Shown here in pieces: positions 49,963-59,039 of a stretch of DNA of 64,000 nt (positions are counted from its first letter, which is position 1; each line of letters opens with the position of its first letter). The stretch spans positions 1 to 64,000 of the forward strand of contig CAWIEF010000006.1 in NCBI GenBank assembly GCA_963835135.1, written 5' to 3'. The notes under the pieces are model-generated. The model did no database searches. It was not told the DNA's origin and saw only the letters and a program-made list of their open reading frames with translations. The DNA is from JAVVHH01 sp963835135. GTDB taxonomy: Bacteria; Pseudomonadota; Alphaproteobacteria; Acetobacterales; Acetobacteraceae. A program made the translations under genes and the position numbers.

Positions 49963-51096
49963 TCAGCCCTCCGCCAGGATCTGCTTGGCAATGCGCATGG
50001 CGGAGTTGGCGGCGGGCACCCCGGCATAGACCGCGACGTGCAGCAGCAACTCGGCGATGTCCTCGGCCGTGGCGCCGGTGTTGCGGGTGGCGCGGACGTG
50101 CAGCTTGAACTCCTCCTCGCGGCCCAGCCCGGCCAGCAACGCGAGCGTGACGATGGAGCGGGTGCGGTGGTCGAAATGCGGGCGGCTCCAGACGCCGCCC
50201 CAGGCGCCTTCGGTGATGAAGCGCTGGAAGTCGCGGTCGAAATCGGTGATCGCCTGCACGGAGCGGTCGACATGGGCGTCACCCAGAACGTGGCGGCGGG
50301 TGCGCATGCCGGCGCTGTGGGCGTCAGGGGTGAGGAAGCGGATCAGGGCGGCAGCGATGGCGGCGGGCTGCTCGGCGGTCGGGATGTGCGAGGCGTTCGG
50401 GATGATCTCCAGCCGGGCGCCGGGGATGGTGGCGCGGAGGGCTTCGGCGGAGGCGACGGGGGTGGCCGGATCGTCGGCGCCGACGATCACGAGGGTGGGT
50501 GCGCCGATGTGGCCGCTCTGCAAATGCAGGTCGGCGGCGGCGATGGCCTCGCAACAGGCGGCGTAGCCCTCCCGCTGGGCTGCGAGGATCATGAGGCGCA
50601 GCTGCTCGACCGTGTGGGCCGGGGCTGCGGGCGTGAGCCACCGGGCGAGCACGCCGTCGACGACGGCCGCCATCCCCTCGGCGCGGACGGTGGCGGCGCG
50701 CTCGGACCAGAGGCGGGCGGGCGGGATGGCCAGCGCGGTGTCCATCAGGACGAGGCTGGCGACACGGTTGGGGGCGAGATGGGCGAGCTGTTGCGCAATC
50801 AACCCGCCGATCGACAGGCCGACGACGGCGACGCGGTCGATGCCGAGATGCTGCAGCACGGCAAGGGCGTCGTGGGCGAGGAGGTCGATGCTGTACGGGC
50901 CCGGCGTGGCCGCGGTGCGGCCGTGACCGCGCATGTCGGGGCGCAGAACGCGAAAGCCGGTGAGCGCCGGGAGGATCGGGTCCCAGAGGGCGGCTGACGT
51001 GCCGAGCGAGTGCAGCAGCAAGAGGGCGGGGGCGTCGGCCGGGCCCGTGTCGTGGACCGTCACGGAGTGGCCGGCGACATCGATCGTGTGGGTCAT
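49963..51096 (-). CDS. pcaL: Fused 3-oxoadipate enol-lactonase and 4-carboxymuconolactone decarboxylase
   Basis: The 377-residue product joins two steps of protocatechuate breakdown. Residues 1 to about 255 are an alpha/beta hydrolase (LLLLHSLGTSAALWDP, the nucleophile elbow GLSIGGLIAQ with the serine, and the C-terminal histidine in PNASHIP). Residues 265-377 are a carboxymuconolactone decarboxylase (RRHVLGDAHVDRS, HFDHRTRSIVTLALLAGLGREEEFKLHVRATRNTGAT). This PcaD-PcaC fusion is known in other bacteria and is often called PcaL. It diverges from a split decarboxylase across 45 bases. Confidence 0.9.
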   Translation of the reverse strand: MTHTIDVAGHSVTVHDTGPADAPALLLLHSLGTSAALWDPILPALTGFRVLRPDMRGHGRTAATPGPYSIDLLAHDALAVLQHLGIDRVAVVGLSIGGLIAQQLAHLAPNRVASLVLMDTALAIPPARLWSERAATVRAEGMAAVVDGVLARWLTPAAPAHTVEQLRLMILAAQREGYAACCEAIAAADLHLQSGHIGAPTLVIVGADDPATPVASAEALRATIPGARLEIIPNASHIPTAEQPAAIAAALIRFLTPDAHSAGMRTRRHVLGDAHVDRSVQAITDFDRDFQRFITEGAWGGVWSRPHFDHRTRSIVTLALLAGLGREEEFKLHVRATRNTGATAEDIAELLLHVAVYAGVPAANSAMRIAKQILAEG

Positions 51097-51141
51097 GGGG
51101 GCAGATTAGGGTTTGTGCTAATCGGCGGATAGGAGGGACCG

Positions 51142-51666
51142 ATGAGCGAAGCGGAGGGTTGGCCGGAGGAGCTGTTCCGGGTGCTGAAGGCCGAGGGGAT
51201 CACCCAAGTCGCGCTGGTGCCGGATGCGGGGCACGCGCGGCTGATCGGGATGTGCCTGGCCGACAACGCCATGCGGGTGGTGACGTTGACGACCGAGGAG
51301 GAGGGGGTGGCGATGCTGTCCGGGGCGTGGATGGGCGGCGCGAAGGGCGTGTTGCTGATGCAGAGTTCGGGGGTGGGCAACTGCATCAACATGTTGTCGC
51401 TGCCGGCGATGCACCGCACGCCGCTGCCGATGCTGGTGACGATGCGCGGCGACTGGGGGGAGTTCAACCCGGCGCAGGTGCCGATGGGGCAGGCAACGCA
51501 GACCGTTCTCGAGGCGATGGGCACGCTGGTGCGCCGTGCGGACCGGGCGGAGGACGTGGCGCCGACCGCCGAGGCGACGATCCGGCTGGCGTTCAACACG
51601 TTCCGCGCGACGGCGACGCTGATCGGCCAGCGTGTGCTGGGCGCCAAGACGTTTGGGAAGGATTAA
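51142..51666 (+). CDS. ThDP-dependent decarboxylase, alpha subunit (sulfopyruvate/phosphonopyruvate decarboxylase-like)
   Basis: The 174-residue product is the pyrimidine-binding half of a thiamine diphosphate enzyme. It has the conserved glutamate in LTTEEEGVAMLSGAWMGGAKGVLLMQSSGVGN and a following GEFNPAQVPMGQATQ segment. Together with the next gene it resembles two-subunit sulfopyruvate (ComD/ComE) and phosphonopyruvate decarboxylases. AGGAGGG precedes the ATG. The native substrate is unknown; the divergent pca genes suggest an aromatic or 2-oxo acid link, but this is inference. Confidence 0.78.
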   Translation: MSEAEGWPEELFRVLKAEGITQVALVPDAGHARLIGMCLADNAMRVVTLTTEEEGVAMLSGAWMGGAKGVLLMQSSGVGNCINMLSLPAMHRTPLPMLVTMRGDWGEFNPAQVPMGQATQTVLEAMGTLVRRADRAEDVAPTAEATIRLAFNTFRATATLIGQRVLGAKTFGKD

Positions 51667-51669
51667 CCC

Positions 51670-52260
51670 ATGGCTGGCATATTGGATCGGCGGGCGTTGG
51701 TAATGGCGGTGCTGGCCGGGCGGGGAGATGCGGTGGTCATCGCCGGGCTCGGCGCGCCGGCGTGGGACATTACGGCGGCCGGAGATTGCGCGCTCAACCT
51801 GCCGCTGTGGGGCGGGATGGGCGGAGCCGCCATGATCGGGCTGGGGGTGGCGCTGGCGCAGCCGGAACGGCTGGTGCTGGTGATCACGGGCGATGGGGAG
51901 ATGTTGATGGGATTGGGCGCGCTGGCGACCATCGCGGTGCAGCGGCCACCCAACCTGGCCGTCCTGGTGCTCGACAATGAGCGGTATGGCGAGACGGGCA
52001 TGCAGGAGACGGCGACGGCGCACGGGGTCGATTTGATCGGGATGGCCGCGGCCGCCGGGTTCGGCCGGACGATGTCGATCACGACGGTCGATGAGGCGCC
52101 GGGACTGTGGGAAGCGGTGGGGGCCGGGGGTCCGCTGTTTGCGTTGGCCAAGGTCAGCGACGCCTCGGCGCCGCTCGTGCTACCGCCGCGGGAGGGGGCC
52201 TATTTGCAGGCGCGGCTGCGGGAGGCGCTGCTCGGCGCAGGAGCATTCGCGCAGAACTGA
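51670..52260 (+). CDS. ThDP-dependent decarboxylase, beta subunit
   Basis: The 196-residue product is the diphosphate-binding half of the same enzyme. It carries the ThDP motif GDGEMLMGLGALATI followed by LDNERYGETG about 30 residues later, and the glycine-rich LPLWGGMGGAAMIGLGVALA. The ATG lies three bases after the alpha-subunit stop. Split subunits are usual in ComDE; fused forms exist in benzoylformate and phosphonopyruvate decarboxylases. Confidence 0.78.
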   Translation: MAGILDRRALVMAVLAGRGDAVVIAGLGAPAWDITAAGDCALNLPLWGGMGGAAMIGLGVALAQPERLVLVITGDGEMLMGLGALATIAVQRPPNLAVLVLDNERYGETGMQETATAHGVDLIGMAAAAGFGRTMSITTVDEAPGLWEAVGAGGPLFALAKVSDASAPLVLPPREGAYLQARLREALLGAGAFAQN

Positions 52261-52298
52261 GGAGTGGACGGGGTGGACGACAAAAAGGGTCGTGGGGC

Positions 52299-53294
52299 GT
52301 GCCGGCGGTAACGGTCCTCCTAGTCGCGCAGGATGCCGCAGGCGTGGAAGCGACGGCACGGAGCCTGTTCGCGCAGACGCTGAGCGACTTCGAGTTGCTG
52401 GTGTTGGATGCGGGCGTGGGCGACGGGGCTGTGCTGGCGGGGTTGGCGGCCGAGGACTGGCGGCTTTCCGTGGTGCCGATGACTGGGGCCGGGCTGGGCG
52501 AGGCGCTCAATCGTGGGGCATCGCTCGCCATGGGCGGGCTGATCGCGCGCGCCTCGGCGGGCGATGTAGTGGCGCCGGAGCGGCTGGCGCGGCAGGCGGC
52601 GTTGCTCGGGGTGGCGCCAGAGCTCGCCTTCGTCGGCACGGGATGGCGAGAGGTGAGGGCCGACGGCAGCGTGCGCCGTTCGGCAAAGCCGCCGGCGGGG
52701 GATGCGGCGCTGCGCACGGCGATGGCGACGGGCGACGTGATCGGCCATCCGACGGCCATGATGCGGCGGGACGCGGTCATGGCTGCCGGCGGTTGGCGCC
52801 CGGCGTTCGCCGGATCGGAAGATTACGACTTGTTGTTGCGGCTGCTGGACCGGCACACCGGGGCTTGCGTGCCGCAGGAGTTGGTCGACGTTCCCGCCTC
52901 GGACGCGGTGATGGGCTGGCGGGCGCTGGAGCAGCGGATCCTGTCCGAGATGGGCGCGGTGGCGGCGCATGACCGCCGGCAGATCGGCCGCCCCGATCAT
53001 GGGGAGCAGGCCTTGCCGCTGGATCGCGCGCTGCTGCATCGGATGGGGATGGCAGCAGACGAGATCACGCAGGCGGTGGTCCTGCGGGCGTTGTCGGCCG
53101 CGCTCGCGGCGGGGACGGCCGGGGAGTGGCGCGCCATGCGCGAGGCGGCGCGGCTCGGGCTGAACCAAGAAGGCCTGCCGAAGCAGGCCAAGTCGCAACT
53201 GATCGGGTTGTGGCTGCGCAGCTTCGTCCATTGGCGCCCAAGCGCGACGGACGGCGTCGATCATGGCTTTGCGGACGGCCAAGCCGCCGGCTAG
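52299..53294 (+). CDS. Family 2 glycosyltransferase
   Basis: The 331-residue product (GTG at 52299, MPAVTVLLVAQD) has a GT-A fold: the DFELLVLDAG strand, GLGEALNRGASLAMGGLIARASAGDVVAPERL with an acidic metal-site residue, HPTAMMRRDAV and GSEDYDLLLRLL, which carries the likely catalytic acidic pair. The C-terminal part is helical. It lies 38 bases after the decarboxylase and heads a run with a methyltransferase and a flippase-like membrane protein. The acceptor is unknown. Confidence 0.82.
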   Translation: MPAVTVLLVAQDAAGVEATARSLFAQTLSDFELLVLDAGVGDGAVLAGLAAEDWRLSVVPMTGAGLGEALNRGASLAMGGLIARASAGDVVAPERLARQAALLGVAPELAFVGTGWREVRADGSVRRSAKPPAGDAALRTAMATGDVIGHPTAMMRRDAVMAAGGWRPAFAGSEDYDLLLRLLDRHTGACVPQELVDVPASDAVMGWRALEQRILSEMGAVAAHDRRQIGRPDHGEQALPLDRALLHRMGMAADEITQAVVLRALSAALAAGTAGEWRAMREAARLGLNQEGLPKQAKSQLIGLWLRSFVHWRPSATDGVDHGFADGQAAG

Positions 53295-53417
53295 ACCCGG
53301 GCCTTTTGTCCGATGCGGGCCATCATGGTTTAAGGGCATCGCAATTGTTGAGGCGATGGGCACACCGTGCGCGAGACGAGGAGGCGCCCCGGGCTGAGGC
53401 GGCCATGGTGGGTGTTC

Positions 53418-54104
53418 ATGATGCCGCAGGACATCGCGCTTTTTCTGCAGAGTGCGAAGACGGACGCGCTGATCTCCGCGGTGCGGGCGACCGATGGTGC
53501 GCGAGCGGCGTTCGAGGCAGCCTATGCCGAGCGGGACGACCCGTGGGCCTCCGGGAACGCCCGGTATTCCTATCAGCGTTGGAAATACGAATCGCTGATG
53601 GCGGCGCTGCCCCCGGGGCGGCGGTTCCAGCGAGTGCTCGACCTCGGCTGCGGCATCGGGGCGATGAGCCTGGCGCTGACGCGGGTGTCCGGGGACGTTC
53701 TAGGCCTTGATATCGCGGAAACCGCGCTGCAGCAGGCGCGGCGGCGGATCGGCGTGCGGCCGGATCTGCGCTTTGCGCAGGGCGATCTGAGTTCACTCGA
53801 TCCGGCCAAGGGCCATCAGTTCGACCTCATCGTCATCGCCGACACGCTCTACTATCTGGACCGGGTGGACGACGCGAACCTGAAGGCGGTGGCGATGCTG
53901 ATCGGCAGCCTGCTGACGCCGGGCGGGATCTGCTTGCTCGCCAACCACTACTTCTTCGCCGGTGACAAGGACTCGCGGCTCACCCGCCGGATCCATGACG
54001 CGTTCGCCTGGTCACCGAGCTTGGAGCTGCTGTCGACGCGTCGGCGGCCGTTCTACCTGACCTCGATCCTATCCCGGGCGAAAGCGCTGCCGACGACGGC
54101 GTGA
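53418..54104 (+). CDS. NodS-like SAM-dependent methyltransferase
   Basis: The 228-residue product has a NodS-type opening (YAERDDPWASGNARYSYQRWKYESLM) and a Rossmann methyltransferase core: VLDLGCGIGAMSLALT (motif I), VLGLDIAETALQQAR, and FDLIVIADTLYYLD. NodS N-methylates Nod factors in rhizobia, but this family has many members outside nodulation. A GTG at 53367 is an alternative start. It sits between a glycosyltransferase and a flippase-like protein. Confidence 0.82.
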   Translation: MMPQDIALFLQSAKTDALISAVRATDGARAAFEAAYAERDDPWASGNARYSYQRWKYESLMAALPPGRRFQRVLDLGCGIGAMSLALTRVSGDVLGLDIAETALQQARRRIGVRPDLRFAQGDLSSLDPAKGHQFDLIVIADTLYYLDRVDDANLKAVAMLIGSLLTPGGICLLANHYFFAGDKDSRLTRRIHDAFAWSPSLELLSTRRRPFYLTSILSRAKALPTTA

Positions 54105-54114
54105 GCTCGCCGTG

Positions 54115-55062
54115 ATGGGGTGGGCACAAGCCGCGGCGCTTCTGGCCGGCGGAGTCGCGTTGACCTGGATGCTGGCCTCGGTCGGCCTGCCGGGCATCCT
54201 GCACGCCTTGGCGCTGGGCGGCCCCGCGCTGCCGGCCGCGATCACGATCCATGCGGTCCAGCTGGTGCTCGCCGGCATGGCCTGGCGCACGACGCTGGGC
54301 GAGGCGGACCTCAGCCGGTCGTTCGTGGCGCGGGTGCGCTGGGTTCGGGAGGGCGTCAACACCTTGCTGCCGATGGCGCATATCGGCGGGCAGGTCGTCG
54401 GCGTGCGGTTGCTGGTGCGGGCGGGCGTGACGCCGGTGCGGGCGGTGGTCGGGACGATATTGGACCTCACGCTCGAAGCCGCGGCGCAGATGCTGGTGGT
54501 CGCGTCGGCGGCCGGATTGCTGCTGGTGCGGCGGGAGGCCGGGCTTGACTGGCTGGTGTGGGCGGGCGCTGGGCTGGCAGTGCTCGGCGTGACCGTCGCA
54601 GCCCTGGTCGTGGCGCTGCGCCTGGGCGCGCTGCGAGCGGTTGAGGCCGCGTTGGAGCGGGCGGCGCAACGTTGGCCCGGCGCGAGTGGCTGGTCGATGG
54701 AGGGGCTGCATGCAGCCTTGATGCAGCGGCAGGCGGACCGGCCGGCCATGCTGCGGGCGCTGCTGCTCAGTGCGGCGAGCTGGACGTTGGGCACGCTCGA
54801 GACATGGGTGATCCTGCGGGCGCTCGGGGTCACGCCCGGGCTCGACGCGTGTTTCGTCATCGAAAGCCTGGCCATGGCGGCGCGGAGCGCCGGGTTCGCG
54901 GTCCCTGGGGCGGTGGGCGTGCAAGAGGGTGGCTTCGTGGTGGCGAGCGGCCTGTTCGGGATCGGCGCGGAGACGGCGCTGGCCCTATCGGTGTTGAAGC
55001 GATTGCGGGAACTCGCGGTCGGCGGGACGGCGCTGGTCGCCTGGCAGGTGACCGCGCGCTAA
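54115..55062 (+). CDS. Lysylphosphatidylglycerol synthase/HpnL-like flippase-fold membrane protein
   Basis: The 315-residue product has about seven to nine hydrophobic helices and the UPF0104/HpnL pattern: VREGVNTLLPMAHIGGQVVGVRLLVRAG and the C-terminal ESLAMAARSAGFAVPGAVGVQEGGFVVASGLFGIG. HpnL-type proteins are tied to hopanoid or lipid transfer. It starts ten bases after the methyltransferase (a GTG at 54112 is an alternative). Its end overlaps the convergent permease by four bases. Its cargo is unknown. Confidence 0.8.
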   Translation: MGWAQAAALLAGGVALTWMLASVGLPGILHALALGGPALPAAITIHAVQLVLAGMAWRTTLGEADLSRSFVARVRWVREGVNTLLPMAHIGGQVVGVRLLVRAGVTPVRAVVGTILDLTLEAAAQMLVVASAAGLLLVRREAGLDWLVWAGAGLAVLGVTVAALVVALRLGALRAVEAALERAAQRWPGASGWSMEGLHAALMQRQADRPAMLRALLLSAASWTLGTLETWVILRALGVTPGLDACFVIESLAMAARSAGFAVPGAVGVQEGGFVVASGLFGIGAETALALSVLKRLRELAVGGTALVAWQVTAR

Positions 55063-56309
55063 CCGGTCAGCATGGCCGCGGCCAGTGCCAGGATCAGCGC
55101 CGGCGGCATCACCACTGCGCCGATCTTCAGGAACGTCCACGCCCCCACGCGCTGCCCCTCACGCCGCAGGGCGGTCAGCCAAAGTATCGTCGCCAGCGAC
55201 CCGGTGACGGACAGGTTGGGGCCGAGATCCACCCCGATCAGCACGGCCCTGCGCACCGCGTCCGGCACCGCCGCCAACTCGACGACCCGGCCGGCGACGA
55301 GGCCCGCGGGCAGGTTGTTGACGAGGTTGCTGCCCACACCGACCGCGACGCCGGAAAGTCCCGCGGCCAGCGAGCCGTCGGTCTGCGCGAAGGCGTGCAG
55401 CCCGGCTGCCATACGCTGAACCACGCCGGTGATCTCGAGTGCTTGCACCAGCACGAACAGCCCCGCCACCAGCGGCAGCACGCCCCAGGAGATGGCCTTG
55501 ACCACGTTCAGAACACCGGATCGCGACCGGGTCTGCACGAGGAGGGCCGTCGCCGCCCCGGCCAGCAGCGTCGGCAGCCCGAGTTGCAGGTCGAATGCCG
55601 ACGCGGCCAGCAGGACGATCGCGGTCGCGACGATGCCCGACGCGGCCATCCTTCCCGTCGACGACAGCTCCGGCTGCCCGATCTCGGACGAAAGGGGCTG
55701 GCGCAGCGAGGCGCGCTGGGTCCAGCGCAGCGCGACATAGGTTGCCGCGATGGACAGGGCCGAGGGAACCCCGTAGCGCGGCAGCCATTCGAGCAGTGGC
55801 GGCATGTGACTGCCGTAGATGACCAGATTGGCCGGGTTGGAGATCGGCAGCACGAAGCTGGCCGCGTTGGCGATGAACGCGCACACGAGCAGATAGGGCA
55901 GCGGACTCTCCGCTCTGGCCGCCCTGACGACGGCAGCCACGGCCGGCGTCAGGACGACGGCCGTCGCGTCGTTGGACAGGAAGATCGTGACCACCATTCC
56001 GACAGCGAAGACGAGGCTGAATAGCCGCGTCGGCGAGCCGCGCGCGGTGCGGGCCGCGCCCGCGGCCAGCCAATCGAACAGGCCCTCCTGCCGTGCGAGT
56101 TCGGAGAGCAGCATCATGCCGACGAGGAAAAGGTAGACGTCGGTGCCGGCGGCGATGCCGCTCCAGGCCTGGGATGGAGTGAGCGCGCCGAGCAGGACGA
56201 GCACGGCGGCCGCGGCGGCGGCCCAGATGAATTCGGGCCAGCCGAACGGCCGCACGATGACGCCCGCGGTGCCCAGAGCCACGATGATCCAGCTGGCGTG
56301 CTGGGACAT
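55059..56309 (-). CDS. ArsB/NhaD-type ion transporter-superfamily permease
   Basis: The 416-residue product has about 11 hydrophobic helices. It carries patterns of the ion transporter superfamily: LFLVGMMLLSELARQEGLFDWLA, FLSNDATAVVLTPAVAAVVRAA, ANAASFVLPISNPANLVIYG and, in the second half, VGVGSNLVNNLPAGLVAG. The repeated SND/SNP and SNLVNNLP elements resemble arsenite (ArsB) and related anion carriers. No arsR or arsC is nearby. Its ATG shares a base with the stop of the MFS gene (TGATG), so the two are cotranscribed. Confidence 0.82.
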   Translation of the reverse strand: MSQHASWIIVALGTAGVIVRPFGWPEFIWAAAAAAVLVLLGALTPSQAWSGIAAGTDVYLFLVGMMLLSELARQEGLFDWLAAGAARTARGSPTRLFSLVFAVGMVVTIFLSNDATAVVLTPAVAAVVRAARAESPLPYLLVCAFIANAASFVLPISNPANLVIYGSHMPPLLEWLPRYGVPSALSIAATYVALRWTQRASLRQPLSSEIGQPELSSTGRMAASGIVATAIVLLAASAFDLQLGLPTLLAGAATALLVQTRSRSGVLNVVKAISWGVLPLVAGLFVLVQALEITGVVQRMAAGLHAFAQTDGSLAAGLSGVAVGVGSNLVNNLPAGLVAGRVVELAAVPDAVRRAVLIGVDLGPNLSVTGSLATILWLTALRREGQRVGAWTFLKIGAVVMPPALILALAAAMLTG

Positions 56310-57574
56310 CAGGACTGCGCCGCGCCGGTGTCGTGGCCGCCGGTCTCCGGCATGAGCATCAGGAAGAAGACCAGCCCGCACACTGCAGCAGCCGCCAGGG
56401 CGAGGAACCCGGCCGGGAAGCCGAACCATTGTACGATGTAGCCGCCGCCGACATTGCTGACCGACCCTCCGGCTGCGACGGCCAGCGCCACGAGACCCTG
56501 CATCAGGTTGAACCGCCCGGTGCCGCGCGTCAGGTCCGACGCGATGATGACGGAGATGACGCCGAAGATGCCCGCCGCGACGCCATCCAGGAGCTGTATG
56601 GCAATGACCCCGTAGGGATCGGTGGTGAACGAGAACAGGACCCCGCGGATCGGCAGCACCGCCAGCGCGACGAGGAAGATCGGCTTCCGCCCGATTCCGG
56701 CCTGCATCGCCCGGCCCACGGCCCAGGCGACGCCGACCATGACGAGTTGGGCGGCGATGATGCAGGCGCTGAGCGCGATCGTGTCGCTGCCCGGGTGCGT
56801 CTTGGCCAGCACCTGGCCCGCGAAAGGCAGCATGGCGGCGTTGCCCAGATGGAACAGCGTGACCGAGATCAGGAAAGTGACGACGCCTTTTACGCGAAGC
56901 AGCGTGCGCAGGGGGAGGGGTGCCCGGGCCTCGGCCGCGTCCTCGCCGCCGCGGGCGAGTTCATGGTTGATCTCTTTGGGGCGGACGAGCGCGACCGCCG
57001 CCGCGCTGGCAACGGCAAAGGCGCAGACGAGATAGAAGATCCAATCGTCGCCCAGATAGTGGCTGAACCCGCCGGCCAACCCGGCCGCAACGAACGACCC
57101 GGCGTGGTTGAACGTCTCGTTGCGGCTGACCCGTGCCGGCATCAGCCGTCGCCCGACGATGCCGAGCGAGATCGCCGCGATGGCCGGCGGAATGACGGCC
57201 GACGCGCCGCCGAGAAGCGCCTGGGCCGCCATCACTTGCCAGAATCCGGGGAACAGCACGATCAGCAGGCAGCCAAGGCCGACCAGCAGGCCGGCGGCGC
57301 CGATCAACGCCCGCTTGAACCGCGACGCGTCCACGAGCAGCCCGGCTGGGATCTGGCAGATCGCCGCCGCGACCGTGCTCGCCGCCATCGCAACGCCGAT
57401 CGGGCCCGCCTGCCAGTGGCGCGTCCCGCTGAGGAAGACCGACAGATAGGGCCCCACCCCGTCGCGGACGTCGGCCATCAGGAAATTCACGCCGTCCAGC
57501 CCGGCCCGGCTGCGCGGCGACGGCCGTGCGCCAACGGTCTGCGCGGCGCGATCCTGCTCGATAGGACTGTCCAC
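56309..57574 (-). CDS. MFS transporter
   Basis: The product has about 12 helices and a first-helix region reading GLDGVNFLMADVRDGVGPYLSVFLSGTRHWQAGPIGVAMAAS, typical of a subgroup of putative drug or metabolite exporters. Basic loops such as GRRLMPARVSRNETFNHAG separate the helices. The start is uncertain: several GTG codons lie between 57574 and 57643, and I use 57574 (421 residues). It is divergent from an aminotransferase and overlaps the following permease by one base. Confidence 0.8.
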   Translation of the reverse strand: MDSPIEQDRAAQTVGARPSPRSRAGLDGVNFLMADVRDGVGPYLSVFLSGTRHWQAGPIGVAMAASTVAAAICQIPAGLLVDASRFKRALIGAAGLLVGLGCLLIVLFPGFWQVMAAQALLGGASAVIPPAIAAISLGIVGRRLMPARVSRNETFNHAGSFVAAGLAGGFSHYLGDDWIFYLVCAFAVASAAAVALVRPKEINHELARGGEDAAEARAPLPLRTLLRVKGVVTFLISVTLFHLGNAAMLPFAGQVLAKTHPGSDTIALSACIIAAQLVMVGVAWAVGRAMQAGIGRKPIFLVALAVLPIRGVLFSFTTDPYGVIAIQLLDGVAAGIFGVISVIIASDLTRGTGRFNLMQGLVALAVAAGGSVSNVGGGYIVQWFGFPAGFLALAAAAVCGLVFFLMLMPETGGHDTGAAQS

Positions 57575-57688
57575 TCCGTCCACCCCAGGTGTCGTCGGTC
57601 GACATAAAGCAAGTTTCACGCAAGAGGTATGTGGACGGCGCAAGCAGATCGGACGACAACGGTCATCGTCGATGGGAGGGAGCCGCCG

Positions 57689-59014
57689 ATGTCACGCATC
57701 CTGCAACGCAGCCTCGGGACGGTGCCCGACACGGCGCTGCGTGGCGACGGGATCAGGCTCCATCTGGCGAGCGGTCACGTGGTGATCGACGGCTCGGGCG
57801 GAGCGGCGGTCGCTTGTATCGGGCACGGCAACGCGCGTGTGGCCGAGGCGATGGCGGCGCAGGCCCGCCGAATGGCCTATGCGCATACCGGCTTCTTCAC
57901 GTCCGAGCCCGCCGAGGCGCTGGCCGACATGCTGCTCGAGCACGAACCGGGCGGGCTGACCCACGCCTTCTTCGTCAGCTCCGGATCAGAGGCGATGGAG
58001 GCGGCGATCAAGCTGGCCCGGCAGTATTTCATCGAGATCGGCGAGCCCGGCCGGGTCCATTTCATCGGCCGCCGCCTGAGCTATCACGGCACCACGCTCG
58101 GGGCGCTCGCGGCCGGCGGCCACGTGGCCCGGCGGGCGCCCTACGAGCCGGTGCTCAGCCCGGCGTTCAGCAAGGTGTCGCCTTGCTACGCCTACCACTA
58201 CCAGGCGCCGGACGAGAGCGACGCCGACTATGTCGCGCGCCTGGCCGCCGAGCTGGACGCCGAGTTCGAGCGGCTCGGGCCGGCAACCGTCGCGGCGTTC
58301 TGCGCCGAGACCGTCGTGGGCGCGGCGACAGGATGCGTGACGGCGGTACCGGGCTATTTCGCCGCCGTCCGCGCGGTGTGCGACCGGCATGGCGCGCTGC
58401 TCATTATGGACGAGGTGATGTGCGGCATGGGCCGGACGGGCAGCCTGCACGCGTGGGAGCAGGAGGGGGTCGCGCCCGACATCCAAGCGGTCGCCAAAGG
58501 GCTGGGCGGCGGCTACGCACCGATCGGCGGCATCTTGGCGGGACGGCGGGTGATCGCGGCGCTGCGTGACGGATCGGGCGGCTTCATGCACGGCCAGACC
58601 TATCAGGCACACCCGGTGGCCTGCGCCGCCGCGCTCGAGGTGCAGCGGATCCTGCGCGAGGACGAGCTCGTGCCTCATGTCGCCCGGAGCGGGGCCACGC
58701 TCGAGCGCTTGCTAACGGATCGCTTCGGCAACCACGCCCATGTCGGAGACATCCGCGGGCGCGGCCTGTTCCGCGCGCTCGAGTTCGTGTCGGACCGTTC
58801 GCAGCGTGCGCCGTTCGCGCCGTCGGCGGCCGTCGCGGAGCGGGTCAAGCAGGCCGCGCTCGACCGCGGGCTGGCGATCTATCCCTGCACCGGCACCGTG
58901 GACGGCGTCAGCGGCGACCATATCATCGTCGCGCCGCCCTACATCGTCACGGACTCCGATCTGGGCGAGATCGTCGGCCGGCTCGGCGAGGCGGTCGACG
59001 CCGTGTTCGCGTGA
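57689..59014 (+). CDS. Class III (omega-type) PLP-dependent aminotransferase
   Basis: The 441-residue product has the class III layout: FFVSSGSEAMEAAIKLARQY, IGRRLSYHGTTLGALAAGG, MDEVMCGMGRTGSLHAWE and the PLP lysine in AVAKGLGGGYAPIGGILAG. GGGAGGGA lies just before the ATG at 57689. Such enzymes transfer amino groups from omega-amino acids, amines or diamines; the donor is not clear. It is followed by a DapA-family aldolase 25 bases away, suggesting one catabolic or biosynthetic route. Confidence 0.9.
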   Translation: MSRILQRSLGTVPDTALRGDGIRLHLASGHVVIDGSGGAAVACIGHGNARVAEAMAAQARRMAYAHTGFFTSEPAEALADMLLEHEPGGLTHAFFVSSGSEAMEAAIKLARQYFIEIGEPGRVHFIGRRLSYHGTTLGALAAGGHVARRAPYEPVLSPAFSKVSPCYAYHYQAPDESDADYVARLAAELDAEFERLGPATVAAFCAETVVGAATGCVTAVPGYFAAVRAVCDRHGALLIMDEVMCGMGRTGSLHAWEQEGVAPDIQAVAKGLGGGYAPIGGILAGRRVIAALRDGSGGFMHGQTYQAHPVACAAALEVQRILREDELVPHVARSGATLERLLTDRFGNHAHVGDIRGRGLFRALEFVSDRSQRAPFAPSAAVAERVKQAALDRGLAIYPCTGTVDGVSGDHIIVAPPYIVTDSDLGEIVGRLGEAVDAVFA

Positions 59015-59039
59015 CCGGCCAGACCCGTCCGGAGCCCGA

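Noticed and set aside
56333..57607. A 424-codon plus-strand frame opposite the MFS carrier
   Set aside because: It is antisense to a membrane protein with clear helices; the product is hydrophilic and low complexity.
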